NCBI GenBank assembly: GCA_028023455.1
Contig: JAQFVV010006295.1
Span: 1,240,001 to 1,304,000 of the forward strand
Origin: Epiperipatus broadwayi
Taxonomy: Eukaryota; Onychophora; Udeonychophora; Euonychophora; Peripatidae
DNA length: 64,000 nt
Direction of reading: 5' to 3'
How positions within the stretch are numbered: position 1 is the first letter of the stretch; the number at the start of each line of letters is the position of its first letter. A program made the position numbers and the translations under genes. Below are positions 12,528-24,412 of this stretch, one piece after another. Below the pieces are notes generated by a model that was given only the letters and a program-made list of their open reading frames with translations, ran no database searches and was not told the origin of the DNA.

Positions 12528-13866
12528 TATGAATATTCTAATATGCTCACGGATAAAGAATTCATAGTATTATTTTCAGGAGTTTCCATGTAATAAAAAT
12601 ATAATACCTAAATAGCAGATGTTTCATTACATTAACAAATACTCTCCTCGGAGCTTCTTTCTCAAATCATAAGAATGTGTGTGGTGAGATTTAAAATCAT
12701 TACTCTTTTATTTTCTCCTCATTTTTAAATTCTATCGATTGAGAAGTTTTAAAAAATATTTTATCTTCCAATAGCTTTTTCTGGTACTCACGTATTAGAC
12801 CTGCTACATTTTTCACATTTGTACCAATCCACTGATAACAGGAATTGTCACAATGAAATACTCATTTGTCTGTTCTACTTTATTTTAAGTGGAGAAAATT
12901 TTGTTCTTAAATGGAGGCTTAAAGTAATTTTTTTTAAAAAAAAAAGAAGACTTAACACGTGATTCACATGAAAATAGTCGTTACTGGAAGCTCATAATTC
13001 ATCAGTTTTGTAGGCTTTCCAACAGTCCAAATAAATTATCCATTCCTCTTTTACATCTTGTTTGATGGCTTCCATCATAGTTATTTCAGTGTGTTACGGT
13101 TTTGTCTGCTCAACCAAACTTTGTTTTCCCCCATTGTATGGATGTTAATTTGTGAGCCCAGCTGTAAATAAATTGGCAACAAAAATGGAATTCTGGAATC
13201 CTCCAACTATTTTCTCTTATGAAGACTTATTTTATTATTACATTCTCAAAGGTTATAATGTTATTTCTTGTTCATCATTTTGTACTATTTTTTTTTTAAA
13301 AAAAAAGTAATATTAATCGGAAAATAGAAAAGTATCTGGATAATGTAAATTTATCATGTTATGGGAAATGATCGTAGGGTTTATTTTATGGGATTGCAAA
13401 GTTAGACATTTATCACAAATCTGAAAAGATGTAGTATGTCTCTATTTCATATCCACCATGAGACTACAAAGGAATTTTATAGGGTGTGGAAATATATTAA
13501 TTTTTTTAAATGTAGTATAAATTGTGTGGATATGATTTTTTTTTTTAAACATTATCAATTTTTCAGTTACTCTCTTTATATATGGCAGAACAGTCTTAAT
13601 TTTTGAAGTATCAATTATTTTTTTATTATTATATAAAAAAGCCTTATTAATAATCCTGTGATCAAAACCAATATAATTTAAGAATGAGGAGAAAATAACA
13701 AAGGAAAAAAATTATGAATTTAAATCTCATGACATATTCTTTTGATTTGAGAAAGAAGAAGTTCTGAGGAAAATACTTGTTATTGTACTGAAAACTTCAG
13801 CTATTTATCTATTATATTTTAATTAGATGGAAGCTTGCGGAAATAGTACTATGAATTTATGAATAT
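12528..13866. repeat. Foldback element with ~200-bp terminal inverted repeats
   Basis: The left arm, about 12528-12740 (it includes TTTCTCAAATCATAAGAATG and TTATTTTCTCCTCATT), pairs with the right arm, about 13680-13866, at moderate divergence with small gaps. Pairing weakens inward, leaving an interior of about 900 bases without recognised coding sequence. Two T/A palindromic tracts lie inside (12928-12945 and 13288-13306). It looks like an old non-autonomous DNA transposon or foldback element. No target duplication could be assigned by eye. Confidence 0.75.
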
Positions 13867-15482
13867 ACACATTTTAAATTTATTTATATATATTTTTTTG
13901 ATTATTTGGTATGGATATACTAATTAATGAAAGGATTAAATTATGTCATTGGTTAAAAATAATGATCTTGGGATTTATTTATCATTTTCATTTTCAATTT
14001 TTTTTTAATATATGCATATTTGTAATTATTTCTGGGAATGGCTAAGGAAATTTTTCCATGCTATTTTACAGTGAAGTTTTTCTATTAATAAGAAAAAAAA
14101 TTAGTGATTTATTTTTATAATAATTTATGATATATATAATTTTTTTAATTTTAACCTAAATGCTACTAGAGATAGCAGTCATATCATAAATTAACTCATA
14201 TTGTTTTTAGTTTATTTATATTTTTGTGTACTGAAAAATGTAGGGTTAATTCCAATATTTTGATTTATTATATATTATTGTGATTGCTAGTTGTATTATT
14301 GTAATAATACTCTTTGTAAATGAAAAATGAATACATTTATATTTCTATCTCCAAGACTTTATATAGAAAGCAAAATGGATAATCGTATTTATCAGAGCAA
14401 ACAAAATCTGCTTTACCTTCTGAAAATATTTTATTTTAATATTCATTTTATTCACTGTAATTATTCTTTCTATTAAATTATTTTTTTGGTGATTTTAATT
14501 TCAATCAAACTATTTGATTAAACAATATATATATTTTTTGGTATATCTTGTGACAACACAACTTACTTTTTTTCCTATTCACTTTCATGATTTGTTTTCC
14601 CAATTTGCTCCCACACTTCCTCTTTTTAACCAACAACTTTGAATGTTATTCTGTCTTTGTATCTAGGCTCTAAACTAATTTGATTATTGGCAAATCTTTA
14701 TGCTGCTTATCTCATAAAATTTTTTAAAAATTTGATACTAGACTTTTTTTTTTTTCCAGCACACATATCTGCAAACAGGAGTGATTTTTTTTATATATAA
14801 GAATTGCTTAATTTCGATTTTTTCCAGATGTATTGTTGCTATTTCTGAGTAATATATTATTATCTATGAGATGTTTTATTTCTATATTACCATTTGATTC
14901 AAATTAAAATTTAGTTCTTCAATAAATAATATTCAATCAAAGTGTCTGTCAAGATTTCAGCTTTTGTTAAATGGAGAAATGATAATCTATTAACTCATGC
15001 TAAAGACATTGGATTATTCCCATTACAATTATATGTTGGAGAATATTTTAATAATGTAAGTTCTTTTTCTAATGATAATTGCTTTTTTTTTCTATCTTTT
15101 ATCAAAGCACAACATTGTAATTTTATAATCCTAATCCTTTTAAAAAGAAGTAAATTATAGAAATAGTAGTTTACTCTATTAATGTAAAAACAACATTTTT
15201 TAAAAATTATATAAAAATATACATATAAACAAAATAGTCATGTTTATTATGATTAATTGACTTTAGAAGAAAATGTGATAATTGAATTCATGAGTAATTG
15301 GTGCCAAATTCTAATTATAACACTGTTAATAAGTTTAACACTATTTTTAACTAAATATCTCACTTCTGGACAATGTCCTCTCCAACAGATATTCTTCTTT
15401 CTAAAGAAGCTATATAGAGCAGGTTTGCCATTATACAGATAATAAGATTTGAACCTTTTTTTTCTTGCTTAACTATCATTTT
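13867..15482. other. AT-rich non-coding DNA
   Basis: No domains, RNA genes or strong repeats recognised. Open frames at 14942-15160 and 15257-15442 are AT-driven and lack motifs. Confidence 0.5.
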
Positions 15483-15997
15483 AATAATAATGTGAAAGGC
15501 TGAAACCTTTGACAGATGCGCTTTAAAAAATGCTTAAATGACAGCCAATTAGATAGAAAACATCTGTCATAAGTTTCAACCTTTCACATTATTATTATAT
15601 TATCTGCTTACACTTAATAAATTAATATATTTACATTTGTTACCATCATTTTATTAGATTTGAAAATTATTGTATAGTAAATCGAAAGATTTCACATTGC
15701 TTATTTATATATAGTATTTACTGAATTAAATGTGAAGGTATTTAAAGCTTCATGCTCTTGGTTCAAGATGTTTGAGCCTGGCTTATTTATATATAAATTT
15801 AAATAGAGAAGAAGGTGGGTCCATCTTTTTCTCATTAAATCTCTGCCTTGGGTCTTGAATTTAGAGGTGCTGGTGTAGTCATCATTATTCTCTGATTGGC
15901 TGTCATTTAAGCATTTTTAAGGTGCATCTGTCAAAGGTTTCAGCCTTTCACATTATTATTATATTATCTGCTTGCACTTAATAAATTAATATATTTA
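15483..15997. repeat. Nested inverted and direct repeats (three copies of one module)
   Basis: Copy A (15483-15551) is the reverse complement of the first part of copy C (15892-15997). The shared words are GTGAAAGGCTGAAACC and AAATGACAGCCAAT, the latter reversed in C. Copy B (15561-15632) is a direct repeat of the last part of C, with the same downstream tail CTTAATAAATTAATATATTTA. A and B form a short-loop hairpin; A and C form terminal inverted repeats of about 70 bp around roughly 340 bases. One element with a partial tandem duplication of its right end would explain all three. Confidence 0.8.
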
Positions 15998-18847
15998 TCT
16001 TTTTAATAATAGCTATATTCATTTACTCATCAATATAAGGCAATTATTTATTTGTAATTTACAAAAAGGAAAATCTAGGAAAATATTGGCATTTCTTTAT
16101 TACAATTATTTTGAAATTTAATAATATATTCTTTATTTTGTTAAAGAAAATGATTTATTCTGTAAATGTGCTTTTAAGTTTGAAAGAAAAGTGCCATTAG
16201 CAAAATTAAGTATTTAAGGAAAGAGAGGAACAAAACAGCATTAATTATGGGGATTTGGGGGGATGGTTGGTTGCAGAAAGGAAAAGTATATTAATTTTGT
16301 GGCATAACTTGTGTTTATTGTTATTATTACACATAAGAGTTTAGCTTTTATGCTTATCTGATACACATTTTTTATTTAATTTTTGAAGCAGATATAGTAA
16401 ATTATTAATACTGACACATTATGTGTACATATTATCGTCAAATATAATAATAAGTATCACAATTTTATTCTTCTATACATCAATTAAATATTTGTAAAAG
16501 TGTTCTTATCTTACTTTGGTGCTTGTTTTCAACACTGTTATTTTGGAATTGCTATTATATCACTACACTACTTGCCCATTGACATATTATATGCTATTTA
16601 GACACATACTGTATCTTTAGGAAAATTTTATCTGTTAAATTTAAATAGAACCATTATCAGTGACAGATTATTAATATTTGTTTGTTTATCTTTACATATT
16701 TCAGACATGCATATAGATCTCGGAGCTTATTTCAGTACTTCTGATTCATATCTTTATTGTCTATAACTCAGCAGTCTTATTTTTTGGAATTTTTTTTTAA
16801 AAATAATTGGGATTCAGTTTAGCATCTCAGTAATTCATCTATATTTAATTTCTTCTAGAAGAGTAGTATTTTCTGCTGAAATTGTGATTATATATAGTAC
16901 ATATGCTTATATGTACGTGTCTGTGCATGCATATACATAAATGCGCATATATATATACAGGCAGACAGATACATGTATTTTTGTATGTAGAAGAATTGTT
17001 TATGAAACAAAAAGTTTTTTTTTTTTTATTAAACCATTGCATTACTTTTATAAAATTACTTTAATGGAAGCGATTACGTAAATTTGAAATTTTTATAAGA
17101 AATGAATAAATGATTAATTTTAAAATATTTTTTTTAAAATTAAACATAAAATTATGGAAGTAAAATAATGTCTAGAAAAATATATAAGAATTTTTCTACC
17201 ATAATTAATTCATTAAAATAAGTTTAGAAAATAAATAAAGCAAAAACAGTGTAGATTTGTTTTTTAAAAAAAGATTTTGAATTAAATGTAAAATCACTTA
17301 TATGCCAAAATACATATTGTATATTGACCTGTACAGTTTTGTACTTCATTAAGCAATGTATTTCTCAGAGATGAATAATAAATCATCATAAACGAATTTG
17401 AGTTCTAGTAGAGATAATCGAACTACAAATTCTACTACTGCATTAAATCCTGCTAGTCTAACATATGAATTCTACAGATGATCTAATTGAAGACTGAACA
17501 TATAAACCATTACAAGGTGTTAGAAGATTAGATTTTATTACAATCGTGTTTTATGTTCTATTTATATTCTTTCGACCATTACTCCTTGACACAGTATTAA
17601 TTTTCTTTTTACTAACCAGTATTGAAAAGACTGGCTGAGTTGGTTATCAACATGAAAAAAAATTCCAGTCATGCTTACAGATTTCATAGCTATTTAAATA
17701 AATTTATCTGCTCCATCCAAATTCAAGAATTGGATATGACAGACTAATGATGTTCTAAACATCCTATTATTAAATGGATTGTAATTTAAAAAAAAAAAAA
17801 AATCACCATTTTTTTTAATGATTTAGGACTATTGTTAGTTTTTTAATAAAGAAGCTGACAAATATACATTGAATTTCAATTCTTTTAATATAGGTTTGGT
17901 TTTTCATTTTTTCAAATAAAGAGATGCATTATGTGTAGTTTTTACTTCTAATTATATATAAATGCAAATGCGATATTTAGACGTAATTAAAAAAGTTTGC
18001 TTTTGATACTGAACATATAAGATTAATATTATTTGATTTATAAGTAGAATATAATTTCACGTTTGTATTTTTGACATTATTGATTCACTTTTATTCCAAT
18101 GCAGTAAAATGTATTGGTCATGAAAGTTCATAATCTGTTTTTATGTTTGAAAATGAAATGTAAACCTTTTATAAGAAAAGAGAAGAAATTATAAAGTTTC
18201 TTAATGATGATCAATGTTGTTATTTTCAATTAGAAAATAGTGTACCAAAATTATATTTCAATCTTACTCCAATAAAATTACCCAAAAGTTATCATCAACA
18301 TAATTTCTTATTTAATAAAAATTTAAATGAGTAAAGAGTATTTTAAACTGTTTTTAAGAAATAATTATTCCAAACTTATAGTTCTAGATCGTATATTTCA
18401 ATTTTTTCTAAAAGATGCTTTGGTGTTCTAATACCTATTAGTTTCAGGTTTTTATAATAATATTTATAAGTAATTATGAGTCTTGATTATATACTTTTAT
18501 TATGTAATAACATAGTACTGATATTAGTACACTTTTTTTTTGTCACAATGTAGAGATTTAATAATAGAAATTAATGGCTTATGGTTGATCCAGGCAGACT
18601 AAGAAGTATTTTTAATTTTTTTCATTAAGTGTTTCTATCAATCATGTATTGACTACAGTATAATAATAGCAGTAGTAGTAATGATAATAATTATAATATG
18701 TAAACAATCATTTATTTATTATTAAAAAACTCAGTACCAAATATAAATTTGAAATGGAATCTTGAAAGTTCATTAAATTGTTAAATACTTGTTCTATAAT
18801 CTTGAATATTTCTGTCTATAATTACTAACTAATTTTGTATAGGATTA
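15998..18847. other. AT-rich non-coding DNA
   Basis: No coding domain found. A short alternating AT/GT stretch lies at 16888-16965. The frames present are low-complexity. Confidence 0.5.
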
Positions 18848-19413
18848 TAAGTAACTTGTTACATTTTGATTTACAAGTGTCTAACTTACTCTACTCAAAT
18901 TGTCACTAATCATTTTTTTATTTAGAGATTATTCCTAACCCAGATATAAATTTAAATCAGTTAAAAGTTAATATATATATATATATTTAAATATATATAT
19001 ATATATATATTTAAATACACACACGCGGAATAATTCAATTTCATTTCTATATTTCCACGTGTAACATCTTTTATAGATGTATTTAATAATCTCCACTTCA
19101 CCACCCACAGTCTTGAAACATGTGAATAAACACATATGAAAAAGACAAATACCTCCTAAGATACATTTCATTCTGAACCAGCACTTATTAGTTGGCCCAG
19201 ATCACAATCTCATATATAACTTTATCATTTCTTTAGCATTTATCAATAGTAAATTATTATATTTTGATTTACAAGTGTAAAAATTAGTCTATTCACAACT
19301 TTCACACGAATCATCACTGATAAACAGATCAGTGATTGTCACTAATCATTTATTAAACTAGAAATTATTCCTAGCCCAGATATAAACCTAAATCAGTTAA
19401 AGATTAATTTATA
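18848..19413 (+). repeat. Pair of diverged direct repeats with an AT microsatellite between
   Basis: 18848-18975 and 19247-19413 share ACATTTTGATTTACAAGTGT-like and CCCAGATATAAA blocks in the same order and end in AATCAGTTAAA. The second copy carries extra sequence that includes a small hairpin around ATCACTGATAAACAGATCAGTGAT-like bases. Between them, 18971-19015 is (AT)n interrupted by TTTAAA, followed by CACACACG. Confidence 0.75.
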
Positions 19414-21458
19414 TGTTTTTTAATTAAATATACACACATTTTTCACCAAATTCTGGAGCTCATGGTTCGTGGATTGAGGCCCAACTCTGACACTTCAGTT
19501 GCTCAAAATACAATTCCAAATAGGCTAAACATGACCATAATAATTGTTTCTAGTCTTATAAATTCTTTGAAATATCTATTAGATGTGGACTAAAGAATCA
19601 TTACTAACAGAAAATATTGGCTTTAGTTATTTTAAAACTTTTAATCTATCCAAACACTTCAGCTACTGTTTTATTTATTTCTTATAATTATAAGTTTAAT
19701 TTTTTAAGCTAGTTAATTATATTCACAACAAAAACTAAATTGGTCCATCAAATATCACTAAAATTCGTGATAAGGATTATCTTTTACTTCTTGTAGTAAA
19801 TCTTTTAGTCTTTGTAAAAATATTCTCCACACTTAACCAATAGACATCTGCATGGTATAATAGTTTTACATTTCAATTGTTTTTTGTTCTTTTTTCTAGT
19901 TGAGATCTAACATTTTTGTCTGGAGACTTTTTCTCTAAGTAGATTTCACAATTTTTATTTAGACTTGTATAATATTATGCATATTCAGAATTTTACAACC
20001 TAGAATCTTCTGACGAATATTGCAAAAGTCCCATCTCTTGGCTCATTTAATCAAAACCCTTTGATTTTCCAGTCATTGATGGTGCCCATCCATTGCCATT
20101 GATAAAACAATAAAGCAAAGTAAAATCTTCATTCTAAGCTTTCTTTCTAAGAGATAATATTGTTAATAATTCTTTTATATTCATGTTTTAGAAAGCATTT
20201 TTATAAAAATATAAAATTGAGAAATGCCAGTTACATCAGTGAATTCTTCAAACTGAATGGAACTGCAAATATAATTACTGATATCTTCAATCAGTTATTC
20301 TATCAAATCACAATTCATAATTTTTATATTTTCCATGAAAGCTGCAGGTTCTTTAATTGGAGAATTATATATATTTTAATTTATTCTCAAATCAGTGAAG
20401 TAATGACTTACCTGGCTTTAAAAAAATATTTTTTTATTGTTTCTCCATCCATGAAAGATTTCTTGTTTTACTGACACATATCTAACATGATAACATGCAG
20501 TTGTCACTGTGAGAGAATTAACTAAGAGTTTAATGAGATATGATTAATGATCTGTTAGTTGAAACTTAAATTTATTTAATTTTTATTTGTGTAATTTACT
20601 TTTTAAGGGACAATCTGTATCAAAACTTCCTGTGTACCTTTTAAGTATCTTTCAATTTTATGTTTTATACCATTCTTTATTGGCACTTATAAGATGTGCA
20701 TTTTATTTCACTATAGTGAAGAAAAAAGTGTTCTTCTCATTCTATATTACTTCTTTTCATTATACTTATTTAAGATATTATACCTTTAAAAAAATGAATT
20801 TAATAAAATACAGCTTTTACTATGATGAAATATGTAAACTGGCAGTAATAACTATACATCTATCATAACATGAAATATGAAATTATCAGTTTATTGCACA
20901 CTATACAAGTGATTTCTTCAGATTATGGTGCAATTACCCATTGAGAAACAACTTAATAACTACTAAATTTTGACATGTTTTGATAAAAAAAAAAACATTT
21001 AAAAATAGAATGATAATTAATCAGTTATATATATATATAAAGCTTGTATTGACAATTTTGATAATTTGAATTTATTAAAAATATATTTTCATAATTTTTT
21101 TTAAAAATCACTTACTTTTTCTTAATTTGGAGAGTTAACCCAATTTTTTTTGGCATTTTCATCAGTTGCTCACAATCAAATTCTTGCCTAAAACTGATTA
21201 TAGATAAAAATTAACAATAACAAAAGTGTAGCTGTGCTTTCTGTGTTATATTAAGTTTAGAATCTATCCTGAGAAAGGACAAAATCACTGTGTTAAGATG
21301 TGAAGAATAAATCAATTACAATGTATTCCTAATTTCAAATATCATGAATGCAATTCAATAGTATATATAATATTTAATATTTTGAATTACTAGGATCCCA
21401 ATTTAATTATAATTATTCCCCGTTTACTTTTTAGTTGTTTGGGATTGTTTTTGTGTTA
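19414..21458. other. AT-rich non-coding DNA
   Basis: Open frames of 104 codons (20160-20474) and 93 codons (20587-20868) are rich in Phe, Ile, Tyr and Lys as expected from base composition. No domain is seen and both are treated as chance. Confidence 0.5.
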
Positions 21459-21846
21459 ATTTATCAGAATGCATTCTTAGATAATTACTGTCTTTAAATA
21501 ATTTCATTATTAACTATTAATATACATTTTTAATGTTTGAAATTATTACAAAACATATATTTTAATTTTATGCTTAAGATTAAATATATCTATTAATTTT
21601 TATTTATACATGGACATTTGTTTAATTCATATTTCTACTAGCTTTAAAGTAGAAAAAGTTTGAGTGGGTTAAGGAAATATTTGGGTTTTAATAAAAATTA
21701 GTAGATATATTTTATCTTTAAAATGTAAATTTAACATATATATCCATGTTAAAGGAATACATTAATTTAACATTAAAAATATATGTTATAATGAGCAATA
21801 AAATTATTTTAAAATAGCGATTATCTAAGAATGCATTCTGATAAAA
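21459..21846. repeat. Foldback, ~190-bp arms
   Basis: TTTATCAGAATGCATTCTTA at 21460 is matched in reverse at about 21826-21845. Pairing continues inward through ATATATCTATTAATTTTTAT-type sequence to a centre near 21655. The arms are moderately diverged and no coding content is seen. The near-perfect termini suggest a small transposon whose ends are best conserved. Confidence 0.85.
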
Positions 21847-23693
21847 TGATGTTTATAAATTAGTTTAACATAATTATCATTAAATAAATAAAAAACAATG
21901 GCAGTAGATATTGAAACATATGATAACTTGAACCATCTGATGAGACATGATTCCTGTTGAAATGCATCTTGGGAGTCATTTATATTTGTTCAGTTTCTGT
22001 ACCTATAAATTTGAAAGGAGTAATGTGAATATTTAAATTATTTGAGAAATGGAAATAAATATTGGAATGTATTTGCTAAAATTGTAGAATTAAAATATGT
22101 GATTTTTAAAAATGTTATCAGCAATTTTTTTTTAAATTGTGGAAAAAAATATAAAAAATCTGCATTTTAAAATTTTTAGCTTAGCTCCCTCTCCCAAATT
22201 ATCTTTTTTAAAAAAAGATGTAATAATTATATTAAATATACTTTATGTAAAGTATTGAATCATATCATTGGATTTAATTCATTAAAATAGATAAAAAGAA
22301 TTGTCAAAGAAAAAATTTAATATGCAAAGTAAAGTGCAAAAAAAAAAATAAAAATCAGTCCTTGAAAATATATTTTTAAAAAATAACTATATGAATCATC
22401 AAAGACTTTGTGTACATGTTTTCTCTCTCTCTCTTTTTAATAATTTTGTTTTTTATATAGGCACTCATTTTTCTTGAAAGAAATAAGAATTTTTTTTTTT
22501 TTTTAAAGTATGTATAGGTTTTAAAGAATATGCATTTTAATTCAGTGTCAAATATAATTCAAAAGTTTCATTTTTACAATGGTTTTTTTTTTTTTTTTTA
22601 AATTAGATATTTTATAAATAGACATATATAGATTCATATTTTCTATATTCTTACAGTTAAAATATAATAATCTTAGAATCAACTGTGATATTATTATCAT
22701 CATCAATAATTAAATGCCAAAAAAAAAAGCATAATGTATCAACCCAGGCCATCTTGCCTATGCCTATTACTCAAATATTCATAGCCACTCAATCTTTAAG
22801 CCATCAAACAACTTTTTTTCTTAATCTTTTTTTTTTTTATTCTTCACAAACTCTCCCAACATATACTTGAATAATTTATTTACCTTAAAATATATATCCA
22901 ATCTATATCTTTCTTGTAATTTCCTCAGTAAATGATTTATTATCGTTTCTTTTTTCTATTCTGATTCTGTATTAGTAATATATTTTATTCATCACAAATT
23001 TTTCATTCTATTCCAGTTTCAGTACACACACTATTTCAATCACCATTAAACAACTTTTCAAATATTTAAAAGAACTAATCTGGTGTATAGCAGCTATCAG
23101 TGATTTCTTTTTATTATCTAACCACATAATTTCATTATTTTACTTTCATTTTCATCTCAAACCATCTACAGGAGTTTATTGGTCTTTATAATACTTTGCT
23201 AAGATTAATTTCACTATTAACAAGCTTTGCTGTATCATTAGTAATATCTGATATAATGAATCTTTTGCTAATGTTATTCTTATGCTTAGAAAAACAAAAT
23301 TTTAGTATCAGTGACTATCTTCTTGGTGAAATTAGAAATATATATAAAAAAAAAAATTGTGATACTAACGTAGTGAGATTTTTGTTATTATACAAATTCT
23401 GATATTTATAAAAATTTGGATCAGGTAAATTTTTTTTTCCTTTCCTTTCAGATTGAATGTCCAGTAAGGATTTATATAGCAAGATGCATGATAAAAGGTA
23501 TGAAGAATACTAGCACTAAAATTTGAGAAAAAGTATTGTGAAAAGACAAGGGCTGTTTATGAATTAGTAATCCAATTTATAAAGATTGGATATGTGCAAA
23601 AAGATTTCATGAAAATTGGTATACAATCCTCACATTATAAGACAGCCTTTAGATTAATAATTTTACAAAAAATGTTTTACATCTTTTTAAGTT
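21847..23693. other. AT-rich non-coding DNA
   Basis: Long T runs at 22491-22504 and 22583-22599 and a T6A7 tract at 22204-22216 are present. No coding or RNA feature recognised. Confidence 0.5.
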
Positions 23694-24412
23694 ATTTAGA
23701 CCTTAAGGATTTTTCATCTGAACACATACATGCACTATACTGTTTTTTTATAATATCTCAATGATGTCTTGTTGAATATTGAGGAAACTCAAATGCAGAT
23801 ACAAGATAGAGACTTTAGAAAAGATAAGAGTGGCCATCTTATCCTTAAATCTACTTTCTAGTTATATGTGCCAATCTAAAGCATCTCAGTTTAAGAGCAT
23901 GAAGTTGTTTCTCTGTTCACCTTCATTATTTTTTTCTGCATATTAACTCTCATGACATCTTTAGATTTACTACGTGTTAATACTAAAAAATATTAGAAAT
24001 TATGGAATATTTAAAAAATCCTTACTGTCTAAATTACTATCTTTGTGCTAGCAAATAAAATTAAATATTACATTATTTTTAATATTTTCTAGTATTAACA
24101 TAATAAATCCAAAGATTTCACAAGAGTTAATATGCAGAAAGAAAATAATGGAAATAAAATGAATAGAGAAACATCTTCATACTTTTAAACTGAGATGCTT
24201 TAGATTGTCCTATATAACTAGAAAATAGGTTTAAGGATATCATCTGTTTCTAAAGTCTCTATTTTGTGTCTTAGTTTGAGAATTTCTTCAATATTCAACA
24301 AGACACCATTCAGATATTGTAAAAAATAGTACAGCGCATGTGTTAAGATGAAAAATCCTAATGTCTAAATTACATACTATCTCTCTACTAGCAAATAAAA
24401 TTAAATATTACA
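23694..24412. repeat. Long palindrome whose spacer duplicates its right flank
   Basis: Arms of roughly 310 bp (about 23694-24010 and about 24065-24368) pair along their length. They share the blocks GGATTTTTCATCTGAACACA, CTTCATTATTTTTTTCTGCA and TGACATCTTTAGATTTA with their complements. The spacer of about 60 bases (24010-24072, containing GCTAGCAAATAAAATTAAAT) is a direct copy of the sequence immediately right of the palindrome (about 24350-24412). Confidence 0.88.

Noticed and set aside
17340-17600. Possible nuclear copy of mitochondrial DNA
   Set aside because: Some words looked mitochondrial-like, but no frame gives a recognisable mitochondrial protein or rRNA.
20160-20868. Open frames of 104 and 93 codons
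   Set aside because: Composition follows base content (Phe, Ile, Tyr, Lys), no domain, no start context or homologous copy.
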